11,889 nt of DNA from Bacteroidota bacterium (GTDB lineage Bacteria; Bacteroidota; Bacteroidia; NS11-12g; UBA955): NCBI GenBank assembly GCA_009918425.1, contig RGEC01000054.1, forward strand, positions 1 through 11,889, written 5' to 3'. The translations under genes were made by a program, and so were the position numbers. Of this stretch, positions 1 through 7,464 are shown piece by piece. How positions within the stretch are numbered: position 1 is the first letter of the stretch; every line of letters starts with the position of its first letter. The notes beneath the pieces are model-generated. The model searched no databases. It was not told the DNA's origin and saw nothing but the letters and a program-made list of their open reading frames with translations.

Positions 1-302
1 AGTTTTGCCAGATTTTCTACTGCATCGATATTCATAGCATCGCAGCCTGCCTTGTCAGACTCGCAGGCATCCACATTGGTCATGGCAGCGGTATTGATAA
101 CAGCTGTGGGTTTATATTTTTCCAACAAAGCTCTCATACCGACATGGTCGGTAATATCGGCCTCCTCATAGATATAGCCGTTTTTTACGGGATGGCGGTT
201 TGGGCCTTTTCCCGTTGCTATAAAAGCCGTTTCCGGATGTTTAAGGTATAGATCTGTGAGTTTCTGGCCCAGCAGGCCGTTGGATCCGGTTATGATGACC
301 AT
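1..302 (-). CDS. RmlD-like dTDP-4-dehydrorhamnose reductase / SDR family oxidoreductase (N-terminal part)
   Basis: The first 100 residues of a short-chain dehydrogenase of the extended RmlD type; the rest lies beyond base 1. The N-terminus MVIITGSNGLLGQKL carries the Rossmann GxxGxxG nucleotide-binding motif at about residues 6-12. The segment VINTAAMTNVDACE (about residues 69-82) matches the NAAAYTAVDKAE signature of dTDP-4-dehydrorhamnose reductases, followed by MNIDAVENLAKL, where the family has a conserved Asn and 'NLA'. Family members use NAD(P)H to reduce 4-keto nucleotide sugars in dTDP-rhamnose synthesis. Bacteroidota also carry RmlD-like paralogues of unknown substrate, so the exact reaction is inference. 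The ATG at 302 starts directly at the Rossmann strand. The gene lies 57 bases downstream of the DUF58 stop on the same strand and has its own -7-like element at 321-328, so it may be read alone or through from the operon. Confidence 0.85.
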   Translation of the reverse strand, partial: MVIITGSNGLLGQKLTDLYLKHPETAFIATGKGPNRHPVKNGYIYEEADITDHVGMRALLEKYKPTAVINTAAMTNVDACESDKAGCDAMNIDAVENLAK

Positions 303-320
303 GTTGTTGTTTTTACCCTT

Positions 321-328
321 CAAATTTA
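321..328 (-). promoter_or_regulatory. Bacteroidota -7 element (TAAATTTG) before the RmlD-like gene
   Basis: Read on the minus strand this is TAAATTTG, an exact fit to TAnnTTTG, 18 bases ahead of the ATG. There is no clear TTTG -33 box at the usual 19-21 base spacing; only a weak ATTG lies somewhat closer. It suggests the reductase can be transcribed independently of the upstream operon. Confidence 0.4.
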
Positions 329-359
329 CAGCGTTCGTAAACGGCAATGCACGATAATG

Positions 360-1706
360 TTATCCAATCATGCCTTTGGCCTTCAGCTCAAGATATTTGT
401 TCAATGTATTGATGGTTAATTCTTCCGGCTTACACACAACACTCTGTATTCCATGATTGGCAAGCTCTACAGCCATTTGTCGTTTGTCTCCAACCATCTG
501 CCTGGCTACCATTCGGTTGTAAATCTCTTGCAAACTTTCGGCAGGTTCATAAGCGTAATTTTCTACTTCATCATTGCTAAAAAATATCACCACCAGTAAA
601 TGTTGCCGGTTGAGTTTACGAAGCACCGGAAGTACACGCTGCATCGCTATCAGGGTTTCAAAATTGGTAAACAGAAACATCAGCGACCGTCCACTGCTCA
701 CGCGCTTCATGGCATTATACACAAATTCAAAGTCGGCTTCGGTGCGGCGATATTTTTCAGCATGCAGCGCATCCATAATTCTGCCCATTTGCCCGGGACT
801 GCTATCGGCACGCAGTGCAGCTCCCACACGGTCAGAAAAGGTTAAAAGTCCCGCTTTATCTCCTTTCTGCAATGCAATATTGGCTACCACAGCACCGGCA
901 TTTACAGCATAATCCAATAAAGTCATCCCACCAAATGCCATATTCATTGGTCGGCTTTTGTCAATAACAACATAAACTGGCTGGGCTTTTTCTTCCGTAA
1001 AATGATTGGTTTTTAACGACTTTGTTTTGCCGGTTGCCTTCCAGTTAATATGCCTAATATCATCGCCCTGCACATATTCTTTAATTTGTTCAAACTCATA
1101 ACTCATACCGATGCGTCTAATCTTTTTGAAGCCATGAAACCTTGCAATATTCTGCAAAGTATATAAACTATATTTTCTTAGCTGAACAAAGCTGGGATAT
1201 ACTGAAACCACATGCGGCTGCTCCGCACTTATTCTTCTTCCAAAAACACCCAACATGGGCGAACTGATGATAACCCTTATTTGTCCATAAGCATAAATAC
1301 CGCGTTTTAAGGGTTTGACCGTGTAGCAAATTTCATCCTTTTTAAGGGGCGCCAATGATAAACTGAGCGAAAACTTGCGTTCCTGCAATTCTATTGGCAG
1401 TTCATCCAATATCATGCAATTCCATGGTAACGCCACATTGTTATGAAGCATTAGTTTGACTGTGTTATCATCCCCAAGGCTCCATTTTGGACTGCATTCC
1501 CGTTCTACAAGCAGCGGATTCGAAGGAATAAACAGCAACAACAAATCAATTGCGGCAGCTATACACAATAACAACAATCCTGTTTTAGCCACGGGTAGCA
1601 GCACCGGAAACGGATAGGCAAGCACAAACAACGCCCACAAGAGTGAAAGCAACCACCAGGTACGGGGTTGAATATACAAATCAAACCGGCGGGCTAGGTA
1701 CGTCAT
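360..1706 (-). CDS. DUF58 domain protein, membrane-anchored vWA-like partner of MoxR
   Basis: A 448-residue protein. Two hydrophobic segments near the N-terminus (about residues 17-38 and 41-60) anchor it, followed by a probable beta-rich region and then the DUF58 core. The DUF58 signature is at about residues 202-235: YEFEQIKEYVQGDDIRHINW, then KATGKTKSL. A von Willebrand A-like fold follows, with the first metal-site strand at VYVVIDKSRPM (about 244-254) and a later GDKAGLLTFSDRVG strand (about 282-294). The usual DxSxS metal motif reads D-K-S-R-P here, so metal binding is doubtful. DUF58 proteins are nearly always paired with a MoxR ATPase and are thought to link it to envelope targets. 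Its ATG shares one base with the MoxR stop (TAATG), indicating coupled translation. The usual Bat operon partners are absent; this is the DUF4350/DUF4129 type of cluster. It is the last gene of the operon. Confidence 0.93.
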   Translation of the reverse strand: MTYLARRFDLYIQPRTWWLLSLLWALFVLAYPFPVLLPVAKTGLLLLCIAAAIDLLLLFIPSNPLLVERECSPKWSLGDDNTVKLMLHNNVALPWNCMILDELPIELQERKFSLSLSLAPLKKDEICYTVKPLKRGIYAYGQIRVIISSPMLGVFGRRISAEQPHVVSVYPSFVQLRKYSLYTLQNIARFHGFKKIRRIGMSYEFEQIKEYVQGDDIRHINWKATGKTKSLKTNHFTEEKAQPVYVVIDKSRPMNMAFGGMTLLDYAVNAGAVVANIALQKGDKAGLLTFSDRVGAALRADSSPGQMGRIMDALHAEKYRRTEADFEFVYNAMKRVSSGRSLMFLFTNFETLIAMQRVLPVLRKLNRQHLLVVIFFSNDEVENYAYEPAESLQEIYNRMVARQMVGDKRQMAVELANHGIQSVVCKPEELTINTLNKYLELKAKGMIG

Positions 1707-2701
1707 TAGCGGGGGACTTCCACGGTTTTCAAAATCTCTTCAACTACCTGTTTGATAACCACGCCTTCCATTTCGCTTTCAGGGGTTAAAACAAGTCTGT
1801 GGTTGAGTACCGGATATGTAACCAGCCTGATATCATCCGGAGTAACAAAACTGCGTCCGTCCATGGCGGCAATAACGCGGCTGCTGCGCATAATAGAAAG
1901 ACCTGCGCGTGGTGAAGCTCCAAGATACAGATCGCGATGGTTGCGTGTGGCACTTACCACACCGGCTATATAGCGCAACAATTCATCCTTCACATATATT
2001 TTGTCAACCAGCGAGCGGATTTCCTTCACCTTGGCGGCAGTCAAAACAGGTTTAACTGCTGCAATGGCAGATGCTGTATCACCGCTGCTGAAGCGCGAAA
2101 GAATCTGATATTCCTCGTCAGCGGATGGATATTCCATCACAATTTTCATCATAAAACGATCCTGTTGAGCCTCGGGAAGTTTATAGGTACCTTCCTGCTC
2201 AATGGGATTCTGTGTAGCCAGCACCATGAAAGGTTGGGGAACAGGATGTGTTGTTCCGTCTATGGTTACCTGATGTTCCTCCATTACCTCAAACAAAGCA
2301 GCCTGTGTTTTGGCCGGAGATCGGTTGATTTCATCAATCAGTACAATATTGCCAAAAACAGGTCCGCGTTTAAATTCAAATTCATTGTTCTTTAGGTTGA
2401 AAACACTGGTTCCGGTAACGTCTGCCGGCATAAGATCCGGCGTAAACTGAATCCTGTTGAAATCCAGATCCAGTGAGCGGGCCAGCAATTTAGCAGCCGT
2501 AGTTTTGGCAATGCCGGGGACTCCTTCCAACAAAATGTGTCCATTGGAAAACAAGGCCGATAGCATCAGATCAACCATGTTTTGCTGGCCTACCAGCACT
2601 TTGCCCATTTCAGCCCTGATTTTTGCTACCGCATCATGAAACGGCGCAAGGTTTAAATCATGCGGGCTTTGCAGTTCGTTTTGTATTTCCTGATTTTCCA
2701 T
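1706..2701 (-). CDS. MoxR-family AAA+ ATPase
   Basis: A 331-residue cytoplasmic AAA+ ATPase of the MoxR class, a full-length match to the family. Visible motifs, numbered from the chosen start: Walker A GVPGIAKT (about 60-67), Walker B VLIDEINRSP (119-128), sensor-1 region ATQNPIEQEG (161-170), the arginine-bearing PEAQQDRF (176-182), and sensor 2 GASPRAGL (260-267). MoxR proteins are thought to be chaperone-like, using ATP to mature or insert cofactors into partners, often with DUF58 or vWA proteins. The frame is open to an ATG at 2734, but I chose the ATG at 2701 (MENQEIQ) because the earlier start would lengthen the overlap with the DUF4350 gene from 44 to 77 bases and adds no recognisable sequence. 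Translation is probably coupled to both neighbours. The substrate is not shown by the sequence. Confidence 0.95.
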   Translation of the reverse strand: MENQEIQNELQSPHDLNLAPFHDAVAKIRAEMGKVLVGQQNMVDLMLSALFSNGHILLEGVPGIAKTTAAKLLARSLDLDFNRIQFTPDLMPADVTGTSVFNLKNNEFEFKRGPVFGNIVLIDEINRSPAKTQAALFEVMEEHQVTIDGTTHPVPQPFMVLATQNPIEQEGTYKLPEAQQDRFMMKIVMEYPSADEEYQILSRFSSGDTASAIAAVKPVLTAAKVKEIRSLVDKIYVKDELLRYIAGVVSATRNHRDLYLGASPRAGLSIMRSSRVIAAMDGRSFVTPDDIRLVTYPVLNHRLVLTPESEMEGVVIKQVVEEILKTVEVPR

Positions 2702-3962
2702 AATTATTTCTGTATTCTTCGTAAAAACGGCCAATGGCCTTATTGGTTTCCATAAGTTCAGCTGCGCTTAGCTCCCCATTCTGCGCATATTTCTCATATA
2801 TTCTCACCAGATTGTTTATGGTGTTTAACGCTACTCCCGATTTTTCTGAAAGTTTCTTCAGCTCATCTTCTTGCAGGCTTCTTAATCTGATCCTGAACTG
2901 ATACTGCAAAAAAGATAAAAATTGCGCCCATTCACGCTGAAAGACCAACGCATTTTGCCTTTCGCTTTTGTAAAAGCGTCCAATAGCGTCCACAAAACCC
3001 ATGGTGTGATTTCGCGGGGGTTCTATCACCGGAATATTTCGCTGCTTACGCCTGCCTGCAAAAATCAGAAACAGCCCCACCGATACCAGCAAAAGTTGCC
3101 AGGCATACCACAATGATGCTTCGCTTTTAATGAACTCCAGCAAATTTGTATGCCCTCTGGCTTCGGCATCTTTTTTAGGAAAACCTGCTCCACGGTCAAA
3201 AACAACCCGATTACCGGGTAAATGCCTGAGCAACACTGCAAGGTATTGCCTCCCATAAGGAAATGTTTGATATACATTGCTAAACATTGTAGGATTGGCA
3301 TGCAGAAACAACTTGCCGGATCCGTAATACAGGCAAATAAAATCTGCCCCTCCCACTGCGTTGGATGACACAACGGCTAAATTTCCAAAATCATCGTCAC
3401 GATTTTCAAAAACTGTATCACTTTTGATGTTACCGGAATGAAAAGTAAACCAGTTTCCATTTTCAGGTTTTAATCTGTAATAATTAAGAAATGTGAACTT
3501 TTTGGGAGAGGCTTCCGGGTGTCTGAACGCCACAACAAATGAATCAAACATCATGTCCTCAATCTGGACTTTTTCCAAAATTGGAAATGCATCGAATAGT
3601 GATTCAGACATTCTCTCGGCACTAATGAATGCAGTGCCACCATTGAAAACATGGTCTTTCAGTGTAGCCACCTCATTTTGGGTCAGGTAACAATTTTTCC
3701 CCACAAACATATAAATATCAGAATTGCCCGGATTCAGATCTTTTGAATTATCTGCAAAGCTTTCATTGTCTTTTATTTCATCAAATTGACTATGATATTC
3801 GGCTTTTATGGTTTTATAAAAAACAGACAGATCGTATGGTTCATTTTCTTCCAGACGCAAAGTGCGCGACCATTTATATTTATTCCCGTTGCCGGAAAAA
3901 TACCATAAAAACCCCGCAAATACCAGAAGCAAAACTGCTATTAAGATGGTTCGTTTTGTCAT
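2658..3962 (-). CDS. DUF4350 domain membrane protein
   Basis: A 434-residue protein with an N-terminal transmembrane helix (about residues 5-22), a soluble region of about 260 residues and a second helix (about 284-303), then a charged helical tail of about 130 residues. The first soluble half fits DUF4350: EPYDLSVFYKT (about 41-51), the strand DIYMFVGKN (82-90) and HVFNGGTAFISAERM (104-118), which recall a class I glutamine-amidotransferase-like fold without an obvious catalytic triad. The predicted topology puts DUF4350 in the periplasm and the tail in the cytoplasm near MoxR. DUF4350 genes commonly sit beside MoxR and DUF58 genes; their function is unknown. The start is firm: it overlaps the DUF4129 stop as ATGA and has AAAGGAG six bases upstream. 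The 3' end overlaps moxR by 44 bases. Confidence 0.88.
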   Translation of the reverse strand: MTKRTILIAVLLLVFAGFLWYFSGNGNKYKWSRTLRLEENEPYDLSVFYKTIKAEYHSQFDEIKDNESFADNSKDLNPGNSDIYMFVGKNCYLTQNEVATLKDHVFNGGTAFISAERMSESLFDAFPILEKVQIEDMMFDSFVVAFRHPEASPKKFTFLNYYRLKPENGNWFTFHSGNIKSDTVFENRDDDFGNLAVVSSNAVGGADFICLYYGSGKLFLHANPTMFSNVYQTFPYGRQYLAVLLRHLPGNRVVFDRGAGFPKKDAEARGHTNLLEFIKSEASLWYAWQLLLVSVGLFLIFAGRRKQRNIPVIEPPRNHTMGFVDAIGRFYKSERQNALVFQREWAQFLSFLQYQFRIRLRSLQEDELKKLSEKSGVALNTINNLVRIYEKYAQNGELSAAELMETNKAIGRFYEEYRNNYGKSGNTKRTAKPA

Positions 3963-4747
3963 CTGCGACTCCTTTCAAACAAATCGTGAAAAGAGGGTGA
4001 AATTCTGCGATATTGTTGAACATCCAGGGCGGCTTCACCATACCATACGGTTTCATACACGCGGGTGTTCACCCCAAAAAGTTCTGCCAAACCCGCTTTT
4101 TCAAGTTCGGCAACATATTGCCGATTGGTTTTTTCAGGGGATGGCTTTACATAATCTTTATCGATAAGTTGTTTGAGGTTTTTAAGATAAAGTAACCGTA
4201 TAGCAAGCCTGTAATTTCCTGATTCTACAGCATCCTGCAATTCATTCTCCAGCGAGCCGGAATCAAGATTCCAAGCCTCCTGCCACTCTTTTGGTCCTGC
4301 TAAACTGCTCGTGGTTTTAAATCGGTTGCGCTTGCCTGTTTTAAGGATTAGATAAACAATAATACCTAACAAAATCAGCAATGCAGTCCAAAATATAGGT
4401 TCTTTGAATCTCTCAATGTTTGAGGTGGGCAAATCAACAGGCGGATCATATGGTTTACCCTCGTCCTTGGGTTTTACTTCAAGATCTTTTTCAGCATAGT
4501 TTACGTTCTTAACCCTGTCTTCTAAGGCCTTTTTATCGGTTTTCTTTCCCAATAGCGGTTCTTCTTCGAAAACTTCCTGCCCGCCTGGATCAGCCATTTT
4601 GTTGTTTAGCAAGGATTCCTCTGAAAAAGATTCTGCAGAATCTACCACTGTAATTTCCTCCGTTTCAGGCTCAAATTCATCCTGTGCACAGATAACAGAG
4701 GCTAAACAGAGCCAGATAACGAATACGCTATTCCGTTTCCACACCAT
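3959..4747 (-). CDS. DUF4129 domain membrane protein
   Basis: A 262-residue protein from the chosen ATG. It opens with a signal-peptide-like segment (MVWKRNSVFVIWLCLASV), probably cleaved after ICA, followed by a strongly acidic region rich in Glu, Asp and Ser, a linker, one transmembrane helix (about residues 118-136), and a C-terminal cytoplasmic domain. That domain (about 165-250) fits DUF4129: YRLAIRLLYLKNLKQLIDK, then NRQYVAELEKAG and the VYETVWYGE signature. DUF4129 occurs in MoxR clusters and in some transglutaminase proteins; its role is unknown. The frame is open to an ATG at 4768, but the 4747 start gives a cleaner signal peptide and shortens the overlap with the SpoIIM gene to 20 bases. 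AAGGAGG lies only three bases before the ATG; the next codon, a GTG at 4744, is a possible alternative start. Confidence 0.87.
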   Translation of the reverse strand: MVWKRNSVFVIWLCLASVICAQDEFEPETEEITVVDSAESFSEESLLNNKMADPGGQEVFEEEPLLGKKTDKKALEDRVKNVNYAEKDLEVKPKDEGKPYDPPVDLPTSNIERFKEPIFWTALLILLGIIVYLILKTGKRNRFKTTSSLAGPKEWQEAWNLDSGSLENELQDAVESGNYRLAIRLLYLKNLKQLIDKDYVKPSPEKTNRQYVAELEKAGLAELFGVNTRVYETVWYGEAALDVQQYRRISPSFHDLFERSRR

Positions 4748-6632
4748 ACACCTCCTTCTTAAAACCAATATTGTTTATACGTTCAAGCAAACCACCGCCA
4801 TCCTGTTTTTCGTGCATGACCATGCCCGAATTCATGTAAAAATAACCGGCAGCAGTTAATATCACCGGCCACAATACGAAGTTTAACAGTACATAAAATG
4901 TAAGAACTTCTTTGGAATAGGGGTTGAAATTTTGCATAGATGAGCTGAAATTAAGTACCGTGGTTGTAAAAAACCACAAACCCAGCATCAGCATAACATA
5001 CAAAACAGTCACCAGCAGCATAGACCCTAAAAAACGGCCAAATTGCTTTCGTGCCAGGCTAAAAGCCTTCATTATACCGGCAAAAACATTTCCGTCAAAT
5101 ACATGAATACCCAAACCAATACCCATGCTCAGCAAAGGCCAGATGAGCCATAAAAAAGGAAACCAAAAATCCTGTGCCAGCCAAAGCATAAAAGAAATAA
5201 ACATTGCAGCAATTCCGGGTTTAATCCATTTTTGAATACGTGTTGGCGTTTCTCCTTTTCTTTTCCATGCAATGTTTGTGAGTACACTGCAGACCAAATA
5301 CCAAATGGCAAATAATGCAGGCAAAACCTCCGGAAAACGGGCAGCAAAAAAAACATACCTACAGGCATAGATATTCCACAAGATAATTTTAGCACTTCCA
5401 AAATATAATTCAATAAACGTATCCGGCGATGATTGCGAAAATGAATACATCCATTTTCGCAATTGAAAGGCTATATCACGATTTATGTCTTGACCTCCCA
5501 GCCATACAGCCATGTAATACCCACCCATTCCCAGACATAAAGAAATCATAAACCACCTTCCGAATGATTGTCTGAGCTGATGAATACCCATTACCAGCAG
5601 CATACCGATACTGTATATTTTACCTGCCTGAAATATTCGTTCTGTTTCCTGATGCGGCTGATCTTCCTGTATATCAAACTGTTTATTGCCTTTAAATTTC
5701 CACCATGGAAGGATGAGAAAATAATACAGCATAAATCCAAGACTAAGCAAAATAATCATGGTTCTTGGCAGGGTGCCAATTTCCGTAAAACGGGTTAAGA
5801 AACTTTCTATAAAGGCCGCTATAATTATGATTGGCAAACAAACCAAAAACATGGTTATGCTTTTTCTTGCGGCGTTTTGTATAGACTGTGTTCTGGGTAA
5901 TGTTCCGGGAAATAAAATGCCGGCACCAAGCATAATACCTGCAGCCCCTTCTATAATCATGGATAAAATCTCAAGGGTTCCGTGCTGATATACTGTTAAA
6001 AGATATTCTCCCGTTAACCCCCTTGATGTAAACATGTAGGTGAACACACCCAGTATAATTCCGTTAATCAGCAATAAATACATGGAGCCTACACAAAAAA
6101 GTGCTCCAAAAACAAAGAAATAGAAACCAACCCTAAGGTTGTTGGTGGCTATATGCAAAAACATTTCGCCCGGAGAATCGCTCTTATATACCCCAAGTGG
6201 ATCTCCTTTCTCAATGTTTTCCTCTGTCATACTTACATAGCTACTACCAAGCACCGTGACGGCAAATGATTTATTGTGCTGTGTCCCAAAAAACCCTATC
6301 AAAAAACCCAGCATAACAGTGATAAAGGAAATCATAATAAAGCGCCTTGCACTCCAGTGAATACGAGGCGCCGTATCGGTAAAAAACGTCTTAATAACCT
6401 TAACGCTGAGCGGACGACTGCGGTAAATGCGATCATAAACAGGGGTAAGCAAGTTATTTAAGAATACCCTTACAGTGCGGTTTGGAAAATAGGTTCTGCT
6501 GTAAGCAAGATCATCGTTCAATTCAAGAAATGCCTTTTCGAGCTGATCGGGAGACATGTTTTGGGTACGCATTTTATCCTCAAATTGCTTCCACTTTTCC
6601 GAATTTCTATCTATGAACTTAGATTCGCGCAT
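4728..6632 (-). CDS. SpoIIM-family (DUF95) membrane protein with an extra C-terminal membrane domain
   Basis: A 634-residue polytopic protein. The N-terminal half (about 1-310) is a SpoIIM/DUF95 domain: MRESKFIDRNSEKW at the start, a helix at about 97-116, the family hallmark YQHGTLEI (about 215-222) and five or so hydrophobic segments. The second half (about 335-610) holds at least five more membrane segments joined to the first by a charged linker, with the segment FAGIMKAFSLARKQFGRFLG at about 517-536. In relatives, as I recall, SpoIIM proteins are about 320 residues and a separate membrane-protein gene lies between SpoIIM and DUF4129, so this looks like a fusion of the two. SpoIIM itself is known from Bacillus engulfment; non-sporulating Bacteroidota use the domain in MoxR clusters for an unknown purpose. 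The start is the ATG at 6632, not 6653, since the -7 element lies between them. First gene of the operon. Confidence 0.85.
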   Translation of the reverse strand: MRESKFIDRNSEKWKQFEDKMRTQNMSPDQLEKAFLELNDDLAYSRTYFPNRTVRVFLNNLLTPVYDRIYRSRPLSVKVIKTFFTDTAPRIHWSARRFIMISFITVMLGFLIGFFGTQHNKSFAVTVLGSSYVSMTEENIEKGDPLGVYKSDSPGEMFLHIATNNLRVGFYFFVFGALFCVGSMYLLLINGIILGVFTYMFTSRGLTGEYLLTVYQHGTLEILSMIIEGAAGIMLGAGILFPGTLPRTQSIQNAARKSITMFLVCLPIIIIAAFIESFLTRFTEIGTLPRTMIILLSLGFMLYYFLILPWWKFKGNKQFDIQEDQPHQETERIFQAGKIYSIGMLLVMGIHQLRQSFGRWFMISLCLGMGGYYMAVWLGGQDINRDIAFQLRKWMYSFSQSSPDTFIELYFGSAKIILWNIYACRYVFFAARFPEVLPALFAIWYLVCSVLTNIAWKRKGETPTRIQKWIKPGIAAMFISFMLWLAQDFWFPFLWLIWPLLSMGIGLGIHVFDGNVFAGIMKAFSLARKQFGRFLGSMLLVTVLYVMLMLGLWFFTTTVLNFSSSMQNFNPYSKEVLTFYVLLNFVLWPVILTAAGYFYMNSGMVMHEKQDGGGLLERINNIGFKKEVYGVETE

Positions 6633-6641
6633 TGCTATTTG

Positions 6642-6649
6642 CAAGAATA
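6642..6649 (-). promoter_or_regulatory. Probable -7 element (TATTCTTG) of the MoxR operon
   Basis: Minus-strand TATTCTTG differs by one base from TAnnTTTG and ends nine bases before the SpoIIM ATG at 6632. No convincing -33 TTTG stands at 19-21 bases. It is the only candidate promoter ahead of the five-gene operon, and it excludes the ATG at 6653, which would lie upstream of the transcription start. Confidence 0.4.
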
Positions 6650-6703
6650 ACATATTTTCATTGGAATCTTTGGCAGACTGTGTGAAAAATTATCGCATTA
6701 TCT

Positions 6704-6711
6704 TAAGTTTG
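6704..6711 (+). promoter_or_regulatory. Bacteroidota -7 element (TAAGTTTG) of the RDD gene
   Basis: TAAGTTTG is an exact fit to TAnnTTTG and ends seven bases before the ATG at 6719. A weak -33 candidate, TGTG at 6681-6684, has the expected 19-base spacing. The predicted transcript would start almost at the initiation codon, giving a very short leader without a Shine-Dalgarno site. Confidence 0.5.
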
Positions 6712-6718
6712 TAAAAAC

Positions 6719-7432
6719 ATGGGTAAAACCATAGAAATACAAACCGCACAGCAGGTTGTGCTTAGTTACGAACTGGCCTCGGTAGGCAACAGGATGTTAG
6801 CATCCGTTACAGATATTTTTATTCAATTTCTGCTGCTTTTGATACTCGGAACTTCTTTGGGTGGAAGCCAATTGTTCGGCTGGTTGGCATTTATCGTCGT
6901 TACTTGTTATCATTTTTTATTTGAAACCTTTATGAACGGGCGTTCTCCAGGAAAATTGATAACTGGCATAAGGGTTATGCGCACCGATGGTGCCACACTG
7001 GGATTTACAGAGTGCTTTCTTCGATGGATTATGCGACCACTGGACATTGGATTCTCCGCCGGTGCACTTGCGATATTTCTGGCAGTGGGATCGGAAAAAT
7101 CTCAACGACTGGGCGATCTGATGGCGGGCACAGCCGTGGTTAAAGGAAAATATGGCCTGCATTATCGTTTAAGCGATTTGCAAAAGCTGCACGAAAGCCG
7201 AAAAGAAATTGAAATTCAGTGGCCTCAGCTACGTCATATAGAAGAAAAACATATTCTTCTTATTAAAAATACACTTCATGCTGCAGAAAATTATACCTCA
7301 CAGGTTTATGAAAGAGCAATCTTTGCCTGCGCCGAGAAAATGGCTGCTTTATTGGAGTTGCAAGAAATACCCGCAAACCCCAGGGCCTTTTTGCATAGGG
7401 TAGTAGATGAATACATTGTCATTACCCGGTAA
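6719..7432 (+). CDS. RDD family membrane protein
   Basis: A 237-residue protein with an N-terminal RDD domain (about residues 15-145) and a cytoplasmic tail of about 90 residues. Visible RDD marks: the arginine and aspartate of NRMLASVTD (about 24-32) entering the first helix (33-45), FETFMNGRSPGKLITGIRV (68-86) with the usual GxxPGK-GIRV pattern, RWIMRPLD (102-109) and the closing QRLGDLMAGTAVV (129-141). RDD proteins are small multi-helix membrane proteins of mostly unknown role; some are proposed ion or solute carriers. The tail is rich in Glu, Lys and Ala, probably helical, and I do not recognise it. The gene diverges from the SpoIIM-MoxR operon over an 86-base gap; RDD genes frequently accompany this module, so it is probably a functional partner. 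A -7 element sits just before the start. Confidence 0.9.
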   Translation: MGKTIEIQTAQQVVLSYELASVGNRMLASVTDIFIQFLLLLILGTSLGGSQLFGWLAFIVVTCYHFLFETFMNGRSPGKLITGIRVMRTDGATLGFTECFLRWIMRPLDIGFSAGALAIFLAVGSEKSQRLGDLMAGTAVVKGKYGLHYRLSDLQKLHESRKEIEIQWPQLRHIEEKHILLIKNTLHAAENYTSQVYERAIFACAEKMAALLELQEIPANPRAFLHRVVDEYIVITR

Positions 7433-7452
7433 CGCCCTCAAATCATTATCCG

Positions 7453-7460
7453 TATTTTTG
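7453..7460 (+). promoter_or_regulatory. Bacteroidota -7 element (TATTTTTG) of the FAH-family gene
   Basis: TATTTTTG fits TAnnTTTG exactly and ends four bases before the ATG at 7465. At 19 bases upstream I see no TTTG -33 box. The leader would be extremely short, or the message leaderless. Confidence 0.45.
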
Positions 7461-7464
7461 TACC

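Noticed and set aside
1937..2395. A 152-codon open frame on the plus strand
   Set aside because: It is antisense to the MoxR catalytic core, whose motifs are all intact; the translated product has no domain or signal I recognise.
360..6632. A Bat (Bacteroides aerotolerance) operon
   Set aside because: MoxR and DUF58 fit, but BatA/B vWA membrane proteins, the TPR protein BatC and BatD are absent; the partners are DUF4350, DUF4129 and SpoIIM instead.
3959..6632. Sporulation genes, suggested by the SpoIIM domain
   Set aside because: No other sporulation gene is present and the other genes point to Bacteroidota, which do not sporulate; the domain is widespread in MoxR clusters.
6633..6653. Earlier ATG for the SpoIIM protein (MLFLQIA)
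   Set aside because: The likely -7 element lies between this ATG and 6632, so the message would not include it, and MRESKFIDRNSEKW looks like the usual family N-terminus.
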